This document shows, one piece after another, positions 47,157-53,165 of a stretch of DNA of 53,165 bases (position 1 is the first letter of the stretch; every line of letters starts with the position of its first letter). The translations under genes were made by a program, and so were the position numbers. This stretch comes from Oryzibacter oryziterrae (GTDB lineage: Bacteria; Pseudomonadota; Alphaproteobacteria; Rhizobiales; Pleomorphomonadaceae): NCBI RefSeq assembly GCF_021864535.1, contig NZ_JAKJIC010000025.1:1-53165 (forward strand). The letters run 5' to 3'. Under the pieces are notes generated by a model. The model worked only from the letters and a program-made list of their open reading frames with translations. It was not told the origin of the DNA and did no database searches.

Positions 47157-47798
47157 ATGAGCAAGGCAGTTGTTACTTATCTTTTCGACCCTCTCTGTGG
47201 CTGGTGCTACGGTGCAGCGCCGACAATCGCCCGATTGGCAGAGAGCGGGGTCGACCTGGAGGTCTTGCCGACCGGTCTCTTCTCGGGGCGCGGCGCGCGA
47301 CCGTTCGATCGGTCGTTCACCAGCCATGTATGGGCGGCGGATTCGCGGATCGCCCAGATGAGCGGGCAGATCTTCAGCGAAGCCTATCGCGAGAATGTTC
47401 TCGGCGTATCCGGCGGCTGGCTGAATTCGGAGGCGGCGACCCTCGGCGTGGTCGCGGCCGGTCTCAACGATCCGATGCAACGGCTCGCAGCTCTCAAGGT
47501 GCTGCAGGAAGGCCGATATGTGCACGGACGGGACAATGTCACCGCCAAGGGCGTGGCCTCGATCCTGGAAGATGCCGGATACATGGAAGCCGCGGCCCTG
47601 GTGCGGGCGCCGACGCAGGCCGTTCTCGATGCGCGCGATGAGATCGTCGGGCAAGGCGAAGCGCTGTTCAACAAGCTGCACGGTAATGGCGTTCCGGCGC
47701 TTGCGGTGACGCGCAACGGCGTGCCGCAGCTCCTTTCGGCCAATGCGCTGTTCGGTGGCTTCGAACGCCTGCTGAGCGCCATTGGCGCCGCCGCCTGA
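47157..47798 (+). CDS. DsbA/FrnE-family thioredoxin-fold protein
   Basis: 213 residues. The active site is CGWC in YLFDPLCGWCYGAAPTIARL near the N-terminus. The all-helical insert and the C-terminal GVPALAVTRNGVPQLLSAN (with the cis-proline) fit the DsbA-like 2-hydroxychromene isomerase/FrnE group. There is no signal peptide, so the protein is cytoplasmic. ATG 47157 (MSKAVV) and ATG 47148 are both possible. A terminator follows. Confidence 0.88.
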   Translation: MSKAVVTYLFDPLCGWCYGAAPTIARLAESGVDLEVLPTGLFSGRGARPFDRSFTSHVWAADSRIAQMSGQIFSEAYRENVLGVSGGWLNSEAATLGVVAAGLNDPMQRLAALKVLQEGRYVHGRDNVTAKGVASILEDAGYMEAAALVRAPTQAVLDARDEIVGQGEALFNKLHGNGVPALAVTRNGVPQLLSANALFGGFERLLSAIGAAA

Positions 47799-47836
47799 GA
47801 TCCTTTCAAGAGCGAATGCGACCGACTGATGCCATG

Positions 47837-47867
47837 AAAAAAGGCGCCCCTTCCGGAGCGCCTTTTT
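47837..47867. terminator. Bidirectional terminator
   Basis: AAAAAAGGCGC (47837-47847) and GCGCCTTTTT (47858-47867) form a classic hairpin with A and T runs on both sides, between convergent genes. Confidence 0.9.
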
Positions 47868-47894
47868 CTTTTCATCCCAACGAAGGGGCTGCGG

Positions 47895-49280
47895 TCATTC
47901 GCCAGCGATGGCGTATTGCACCGGCTCCTTGCCGTCGCGTTCCTTCTTGAGGTTCTCGGCGACGAGGAAGGCGAGCTCAAGGGCCTGATCGGCATTGAGA
48001 CGCGGGTCACAGTGGGTGTGATAGCGATCCGACAGCTGCTCGCCCGAGATGGCAACGGCGCCGCCGGTGCATTCGGTAACGTCGCGGCCGGTCATTTCCA
48101 CATGGATGCCACCCGCATGGGTGCCTTCGGCGCGGTGCACCTCGAAGAAGGCTTCCACTTCCTTGAGGATGCGGTCGAAGGGCCGGGTCTTGTAGCTGTT
48201 GAGCGTGATGGTGTTGCCATGCATCGGGTCGCAAGACCAGACGACGGAACGCCCTTCCCGCTTCACCGCACGCACGAGAGCCGGCAGGTGGTCGCCCACC
48301 TTGTCGGCGCCGAAGCGGGCGATGAGGGTGAGACGGCCGGGCTCGTTGGTCGGGTTCAGCGTGTCAATCAGGCGGATCAGTTCGTCCGGAGCAAGGCTCG
48401 GGCCGCACTTGAGGCCGATCGGGTTCTTGACGCCACGGCAGAACTCGATGTGCGCATGGTCGGGCTGGCGGGTGCGATCGCCGATCCAGATCATGTGGCC
48501 GGAGGTGGCGTACCAGTCGCCCGACGTGGAGTCGACGCGGGTCAGCGCCTGCTCGTAGCCGAGCAGAAGGGCCTCATGGCTGGTGTAGAAATCGGTGGTG
48601 CGCATGTCCGGCACGCTGTCCGGCGAGATGCCGCAGGCGCGCATGAAGGCCAGCGCTTCCGAGATACGATCGGCCAGCATCTGATAGCGGCTGCCCTGGG
48701 GCGAGCCATTGACGAAGCCGAGCATCCACTGATGCACGTTGTCGAGATTGGCATAGCCGCCCTGAGCGAAGGCGCGCAGCAGGTTGAGGGTCGCCGCCGA
48801 CTGGCGATAGGCCATCTCCTGGCGCTTCGGATCGGGGATGCGGGCCTCGGCAGTGAACTCGGTGCCGTTGACGATGTCGCCACGGTAAGCCGGCAGTTCG
48901 ATGCCGTTGATGGTCTCGGTCGGCTTGGAACGCGGCTTGGCGAACTGGCCGGCAATGCGGCCGACCTTCACCACGGGCTGAGCCGCGGCATAGGTGAGCA
49001 CGACCGCCATCTGCAGGAAGACGCGGAAAAAGTCGCGAATGTTGTCAGCGCCATGCTCGGCAAAGCTCTCGGCGCAATCGCCGCCCTGCAGCAGGAAGGC
49101 TTCGCCAGCAGCGACCTTGGCCAGCTGCTTCTTGAGCTTGCGGGCTTCGCCGGCAAACACCAGCGGCGGATAGGTGGCGAGACGGCCTTCGACAGCGGCG
49201 AGCTCCGCCATATCGGGATAGTCGGGGACCTGCTGGATCGGCAGGGCCCGCCAGGAATCTGGCTTCCAGGGGGTAGGCAT
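47895..49280 (-). CDS. Class II 3-deoxy-7-phosphoheptulonate (DAHP) synthase
   Basis: 461 residues, the plant/actinobacterial (type II) form common in alphaproteobacteria. Condenses phosphoenolpyruvate and erythrose 4-phosphate, the first step of the shikimate pathway. Motifs seen are [56 protein letters not shown] and [24 protein letters not shown] and [10 protein letters not shown] near the end supply metal ligands. Length is typical. The start ATG 49280 has AAGA upstream. The decarboxylase and DAHP synthase are both linked to aromatic amino acids, but they are not in one operon. Confidence 0.95.
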   Translation of the reverse strand: MPTPWKPDSWRALPIQQVPDYPDMAELAAVEGRLATYPPLVFAGEARKLKKQLAKVAAGEAFLLQGGDCAESFAEHGADNIRDFFRVFLQMAVVLTYAAAQPVVKVGRIAGQFAKPRSKPTETINGIELPAYRGDIVNGTEFTAEARIPDPKRQEMAYRQSAATLNLLRAFAQGGYANLDNVHQWMLGFVNGSPQGSRYQMLADRISEALAFMRACGISPDSVPDMRTTDFYTSHEALLLGYEQALTRVDSTSGDWYATSGHMIWIGDRTRQPDHAHIEFCRGVKNPIGLKCGPSLAPDELIRLIDTLNPTNEPGRLTLIARFGADKVGDHLPALVRAVKREGRSVVWSCDPMHGNTITLNSYKTRPFDRILKEVEAFFEVHRAEGTHAGGIHVEMTGRDVTECTGGAVAISGEQLSDRYHTHCDPRLNADQALELAFLVAENLKKERDGKEPVQYAIAGE

Positions 49281-49387
49281 GACGCGACTCTTCTTGCTTT
49301 TCAGAAACAGGACGATGCGGCCACAAGGACCGGTCGCCTGGCTCCAGCCTCCAAAACTCGGGGGTTATACATAATGCTTCGCCAAGG

Positions 49388-49414
49388 CGCCACCTACAAT
49401 CGGACTAGGTGGCG
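49388..49414. other. Perfect hairpin in the leader/promoter of the DAHP synthase gene
   Basis: The 9-bp stem CGCCACCTA (49388-49396) / TAGGTGGCG (49406-49414) has a 9-nt loop. On the plus strand it is followed by GCTTTTCGG. On the minus strand the -35-like TTGTAG and -10-like CATTAT (17-bp spacer) begin inside its arm, so it overlaps the candidate promoter of the DAHP synthase gene. Confidence 0.45.
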
Positions 49415-49437
49415 GCTTTTCGGCGAAAACAGGCCGC

Positions 49438-49872
49438 TCAGATCAACGCTAAACGCCGCAGCTCCTGGCGCATGCCCTCGGGAATGTCATTGCCATGCTC
49501 GGCACGACGAATGTCGGGCGGAGCATCCTTGGCATCGAGATAGCGCCAGCCCTGGAAGGCGCGACGCGGCTGGTATTCCGTGCGGTGCAGCACAGGCTCG
49601 AGCACGATGTCGCACCGCTCGATGCCGTCGGCGCCCTTCACGGGACGCAGGTCCATAATGCGCTGACGAGCCTGAACGACGCCCTTGATCACCCAGTAGA
49701 GCGAGCCGCCGTTGAGGATCTCGTCGACCCGTTTGGGAAACATGCGCGTGGTATGAGCCGGCTGGTAGGGCACGCCTTGGCTGGCGTGCGCCAGCTCCTC
49801 CTCGCGGAACCAGCGATCCAGTTCCTCGAAGGTTTCAACGCCGACACAGAGCTTGATGATATGCAGGGCCAT
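49438..49872 (-). CDS. DUF1489 family protein
   Basis: 144 residues. It starts MALHIIKLCVGVETFEEL, with ARQRIMDLRPVKGADGIERC and LVLEPVLHRTEYQPRRAFQGWRYL-like LEPVLHRTEYQPRRAFQGWR. The family is confined to alphaproteobacteria and has no known role. Co-directional with the DAHP synthase gene but separated by 157 bp and a hairpin. Confidence 0.9.
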   Translation of the reverse strand: MALHIIKLCVGVETFEELDRWFREEELAHASQGVPYQPAHTTRMFPKRVDEILNGGSLYWVIKGVVQARQRIMDLRPVKGADGIERCDIVLEPVLHRTEYQPRRAFQGWRYLDAKDAPPDIRRAEHGNDIPEGMRQELRRLALI

Positions 49873-50036
49873 GGGGTGATCCGCAGTTGTTCCCGGGCTG
49901 TTAATCTCTCGTTAACATATTGGAAGAAAAGAGAAATTTGCAACAGCACAAAGATCGGCAGACAGGATTTCGACAGGTAGATGTTCTAAGGTGAGATCGG
50001 CAGAGAAAGTGCCTGCCAACGCGCCAGGAGGCCAAC

Positions 50037-50225
50037 TTGAATATTTCTTCCATCAGCTCGTCGTCAATGTCGGCGGTTCGCCCGACCCAGTCCGCCAGTG
50101 AGGCGACCGAAGGTTCGGGCCCGGACAAGGACGGCGACTCGGACGACGTCGGCGCTGCCGCCTCGTCTTCGGCCAAGGCTCCCGCCCCGCAGGGCATGGG
50201 TCAGCTGCTCGACATGACGGCCTGA
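50037..50225 (+). CDS. 62-residue Ser/Asp-rich small protein
   Basis: The start is TTG 50037, chosen because AGGAGG lies exactly 5 nt upstream, the strongest ribosome binding site in this area. The product begins MNISSISSSSMSAVRPT, then an acidic segment (GPDKDGDSDDVGA), and ends QGMGQLLDMTA. It is probably disordered. It resembles small rhizobial proteins ending G-x-LLD-x-T, by memory only. A long perfect terminator follows, so it is a complete stand-alone transcription unit. Confidence 0.65.
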   Translation: MNISSISSSSMSAVRPTQSASEATEGSGPDKDGDSDDVGAAASSSAKAPAPQGMGQLLDMTA

Positions 50226-50248
50226 CCGCCGCGTCAACACACGATTTC

Positions 50249-50289
50249 ATCGCGCGCATCCATTCGCCCCTGGATGCGCGCGATTGCTT
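50249..50289. terminator. Strong intrinsic terminator
   Basis: A perfect 14-bp stem runs 50249-50262 / 50271-50284 with an 8-nt loop. Downstream T run: TGCTTTTTGG. It ends the small gene, and may also serve the convergent ABC exporter gene. Confidence 0.9.
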
Positions 50290-50303
50290 TTTGGGGCCTT
50301 GCG

Positions 50304-52220
50304 CTATTGCGCCGGCACCAGATCCTCGGCCTTCTGGCCACGATCGATGATGCCGAGATCGTCATCGGCCTTGACGCGTGCCAGACGCTCTTCCGCCTCG
50401 GCGGCCTCGCGTTGGCGGTTCCACATAGTGGCGTAGAGACCGCCGCGGGCGATCAGGTCCGAATGCGAGCCGCGCTCGGCAATCTGCCCCTTTTCCAGCA
50501 CGATGATCTCGTCGGCATTGACGACCGTGGACAGGCGGTGCGCGATTACCAGTGTGGTGCGGCCCTCGGCGACGCGATCAAGCTCGGCCTGGATCTCGCG
50601 CTCGGTGTTGGTGTCGAGGGCGGAGGTGGCCTCGTCGAGGATCAGGATCGGCGGGGCCTTCAGAATGGTGCGGGCAATGGCGACGCGCTGCTTCTCACCG
50701 CCGGAGAGCTTGAGGCCACGTTCCCCGACCTGCGTCTCGAAGCCCTGCGGCAAAGTCTCGATGAAGTGACCGATGCGCGCCTGCCGGGCGGCTTCCCGAA
50801 CCTCCTCGGTGGAGGCGGAGGGGCGACCATAGCGGATGTTGTAGAAGATGGTGTCGTTGAACAGCACGGTATCCTGCGGCACCATGCCGATGGCAGCGCG
50901 CAGGGACTCCTGCGTCACCTCGCGCACATCCTGCCCATCGACCAGCACCCGGCCGCCGGTGACGTCGTAGAAGCGGTACATCAGGCGCGACAGGGTGGAC
51001 TTGCCGGCGCCGGACGGGCCGACGATAGCGACCGTCTTGCCGGCGGGAATGTCGAAGGACACGCCCTTGAGGATCTGACGATCCGGATCATAGGCGAAGT
51101 GCACATCCTCGAAGCGAACGGCGCCGCCGGTGACGGCGATCTCCTTGGCGTCCGGCGCGTCGACGATCTCGGCGGGCTGGTCGAGGAGGTCGAACATCTG
51201 TTCGAGATCGGCGATGCCCTGACGGATTTCGCGGTAGATCATGCCGATGAAGTTTAGCGGGATCGACAGCTGGATCAGGAGCGCGTTGATGAGCACGAAG
51301 TCGCCGAGCGTGCGCGTCCCGGCCGTCACATCATGGGCAGCCATGGCCATGCAGATGGACATGCCCACCGTGAAGATCAGGGCCTGCCCCATGTTCAGCC
51401 AGGCGAGCGAGGTGCCGGTTTCGGTGGCGGCCTTCTCGTAGCGGGCCATGGCGGCATCATAGCGCTCGGCTTCCATCCGCTCGTTGCCGAAATACTTGAC
51501 CGTCTCGAAGTTCAAGAGGCTGTCGATGGCCTTGGTGGAGGCGTCGGTATCGCTTTCGTTCATGCGGCGGCGGATCGAGATGCGCCGGTCTGAGTAGCGC
51601 ACCGAGAACCAGATGTAGAGCCAGATTGTGACGGAGATTACCGCGAGATACAGCAGGCCGAAGTTGAAGGCGATGACGGCGGCGGAGAGGACGAACTCCA
51701 GCAGCGTGGGCAGACCGCTCAGGATGGTGAAGCGGACGATGTTCTCGATGCCCTTGACGCCACGGTCGATGACGCGGCTGAGGCCGCCGGTGCGGCGCTG
51801 CAGGTGAAAGCGCAGGGACAGGGCGTGCATGTGCACGAAGGTGCGATGAGCCAGACGGCGCACGGCATGCTGGGCGACCGAGGCGAACAGGGCGTCGCGC
51901 AGATTGTTGAAGCCATTGAGCAGCAGACGGCCGATGCCATAGACGACCACAAGGAACACCGGCCAGGACATCAGCAGCGTCGTAGTGGTCTGACCGCCGG
52001 CGCCCTTGGTCAGCGCGTCGGTGGACCAGGCGAACAGGTAGGGCACGAGCACCGTGATCACCTTGGCGAACACCAGCGACACCAGCGCCAGAATCACCTG
52101 CAGCTTCAGGTCCGATCGGCCAGCCGGCCACATGTAGGGCCACAGTTGCGCGATGGTGGACATCAGAGTGGCGTCGGCGTCCAGGCGTTTGGACGCGGCC
52201 GGCTTCTTGGCCTCGGACAT
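50304..52220 (-). CDS. Atm1-type (ABCB7-like) ABC exporter, fused permease-ATPase
   Basis: 638 residues. Six membrane helices (about 40-330) precede the nucleotide-binding domain. Walker A GPSGAGKST is near 403, the signature LSGGEKQR near 508 and Walker B ILILDEATSALD near 525. The sequence WSTDALTKGAGGQ, and NESDTDASTKAIDSLLNFETVKYFGNE (parts) in the membrane domain, is the hallmark of the Atm1/HMT1 group. Family members export glutathione conjugates or glutathione-metal complexes; bacterial members confer heavy-metal tolerance. This function is inferred from the family. Confidence 0.93.
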   Translation of the reverse strand: MSEAKKPAASKRLDADATLMSTIAQLWPYMWPAGRSDLKLQVILALVSLVFAKVITVLVPYLFAWSTDALTKGAGGQTTTTLLMSWPVFLVVVYGIGRLLLNGFNNLRDALFASVAQHAVRRLAHRTFVHMHALSLRFHLQRRTGGLSRVIDRGVKGIENIVRFTILSGLPTLLEFVLSAAVIAFNFGLLYLAVISVTIWLYIWFSVRYSDRRISIRRRMNESDTDASTKAIDSLLNFETVKYFGNERMEAERYDAAMARYEKAATETGTSLAWLNMGQALIFTVGMSICMAMAAHDVTAGTRTLGDFVLINALLIQLSIPLNFIGMIYREIRQGIADLEQMFDLLDQPAEIVDAPDAKEIAVTGGAVRFEDVHFAYDPDRQILKGVSFDIPAGKTVAIVGPSGAGKSTLSRLMYRFYDVTGGRVLVDGQDVREVTQESLRAAIGMVPQDTVLFNDTIFYNIRYGRPSASTEEVREAARQARIGHFIETLPQGFETQVGERGLKLSGGEKQRVAIARTILKAPPILILDEATSALDTNTEREIQAELDRVAEGRTTLVIAHRLSTVVNADEIIVLEKGQIAERGSHSDLIARGGLYATMWNRQREAAEAEERLARVKADDDLGIIDRGQKAEDLVPAQ

Positions 52221-52283
52221 GAGCGTTTCCAGACGTTCTTATCGAGTGGCCGCAGCACGGACACGCCACTCAGTTCTGCAAAG

Positions 52284-52318
52284 GAAAACCGCCCGGCGAC
52301 CTATCGGTGCCGGGCGGT
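52284..52318 (-). terminator. Terminator after the LysM gene
   Basis: A perfect 10-bp stem, 52288-52297 (ACCGCCCGGC) / 52309-52318 (GCCGGGCGGT), with an 11-nt loop is followed on the minus strand by TTTTCCTTTG. Confidence 0.8.
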
Positions 52319-52385
52319 CAGGAATTAATCGCTATGGGACGGCCCCGCAAGCTTCATCGCGGGCAATCCTTCGTGAACGCCAGTT

Positions 52386-53165
52386 TCACTGGCCAACGGG
52401 CTGCCAGGACGCGTCTCCCTTGGGGATGACGAAGACCTGGCCCGGATAGATCAGGTCCGGGTCGCGGATCTGGTCAGTGTTGGCCTGATAGATGGTCGAA
52501 TAGCGGATGCCGTGACCATAGAGACGCTTGGCAATCATCCAGAGATTGTCACCCTTGCGGATGATCAGCGTCTTGGGCTGGGCGGCATCGGCTTCGCCGG
52601 TGGTGCCGGAGCCAGCCTGGGCCGTACCGGAACCGGAGGCATCGGTCGGCGCCGGAACAGCGGCGTCAGCATAGTCGAAGGGCACTTCCGAACGGGCGAG
52701 CACCTTGCCATCGACGTCGATCTCGTCGGCGCGGACGAGATGCTTGCCGGGCTGCAGGACGATTTCGCCTTCATAGAGCCAGCGGCCCTTGTCCACCTTG
52801 GCGTCGCCGACAACCTTGTCGTCGATGTAGAGGCGGACGGTGCCATTGGCATCGCCCGAACCGGCGGCGTAGAGCTTCTTGCCGTTCTCATATTCGACGG
52901 CGTCGATCTTCACCGTGCCGGTTGCCGTAGCGGCGGGCGTAGCAGGCGTAGCGGTGGCAGGCGCGGCAGCAGCCGGAGCGGCTTCTACCGCGGGAGCGGC
53001 AGTAGCCGGAGCCGCCGGCGTCGTTGCGGCGGGAGCCGCAGCAGCGGGAGTTGCCGGCGTGGCGGCAGCTGCGGGCTGAGCCGGGGTCGTCGCCGGCTGG
53101 GCGGGAGCCGCCGGCTGGGCCGGGGTGGCAGCGGCAGGCTGGGCCGGAGCCGCGGCGTCAGCAGC
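52386..53165 (-). CDS. LysM peptidoglycan-binding protein, N-terminus outside window
   Basis: The frame stays open to the window edge, so at least 259 C-terminal residues are here. From the edge inward there is an Ala/Pro-rich stretch of about 80 residues (repeated PAQPA and PAAPA). A bacterial Ig-like segment (VKIDAVEYENGKKLYAAGSG ... VRADEIDVDGKVLARSEV) follows, then a LysM at the C-terminus (TLIIRKGDNLWMIAKRLYG ... IYPGQVFVIPKG). LysM domains bind peptidoglycan, so the protein is likely in the periplasm or tethered by its hidden N-terminus. An internal GTG at 52913 could be misread as a start, but the Ala/Pro linker upstream is in frame. Confidence 0.88.
   Translation of the reverse strand, partial: AADAAAPAQPAAATPAQPAAPAQPATTPAQPAAAATPATPAAAAPAATTPAAPATAAPAVEAAPAAAAPATATPATPAATATGTVKIDAVEYENGKKLYAAGSGDANGTVRLYIDDKVVGDAKVDKGRWLYEGEIVLQPGKHLVRADEIDVDGKVLARSEVPFDYADAAVPAPTDASGSGTAQAGSGTTGEADAAQPKTLIIRKGDNLWMIAKRLYGHGIRYSTIYQANTDQIRDPDLIYPGQVFVIPKGDASWQPVGQ

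Overview
This is a high-GC chromosomal window from an alphaproteobacterium, very probably of the order Hyphomicrobiales (Rhizobiales). The placement rests on content and order: a bamE / cytochrome-c-chaperone / DUF177 / plsX / fabH / ihfA / MerR / tRNA-Pro block, an LdtR-like MarR regulator, a DUF1489 gene, a DUF2842 gene, a COX15-type heme A synthase and a class II DAHP synthase. The genus cannot be read from the sequence alone.

Layout. 1-918: the 3' end of a collagen-like repeat gene and a secreted protein with a shortened tail-collar fold. 979-9115: housekeeping and membrane genes (MarR regulator, small membrane protein, hemB, an unusual LivH-like permease with a lipoprotein-like N-terminus, metY, ctaA, DUF2842, a CelD-type acyltransferase). 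9095-18053: a compact exopolysaccharide locus (Wzz/ExoP-like chain-length protein, Wza-like export lipoprotein, GT4 glycosyltransferase, WbaP-type sugar-phosphate transferase, O-antigen-polymerase-like protein, LysR regulator). 18255-25098: a small GNAT pair, tRNA-Pro, and the conserved lipid-synthesis/envelope block. 25175-34247: transporters (RarD, H+-pyrophosphatase, MFS, YqaA-like) and a 1151-residue autotransporter. 34830-41406: thiL-nusB, marC, a molybdopterin oxidoreductase, and a TetR regulator divergent from a small membrane protein. 41442-53165: a chemoreceptor, a FAD reductase, an aromatic amino acid decarboxylase, a DsbA-like protein, DAHP synthase, DUF1489, a very small protein, an Atm1-type ABC exporter and the 3' part of a LysM protein.

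How the genes work together: polymer assembly (initiating transferase, glycosyltransferase, polymerase, chain-length control and outer-membrane export) forms one functional group. plsX-fabH supply phospholipid and fatty-acid synthesis beside the bamE outer-membrane assembly gene. hemB and ctaA both feed heme biosynthesis but are separate transcription units. No phage, insertion sequence, CRISPR array or secretion-system island was recognised.

The most interesting unexplained signals are: (i) a 29-codon ORF behind ctaA with a strong ribosome binding site, inside three complementary RNA segments that could form mutually exclusive hairpins; (ii) an intergenic element of about 100 bp present twice, plus a partial third copy; (iii) perfect or near-perfect palindromes at the hppA and TetR control regions; and (iv) an intrinsic terminator pointing backwards inside the polymerase gene.
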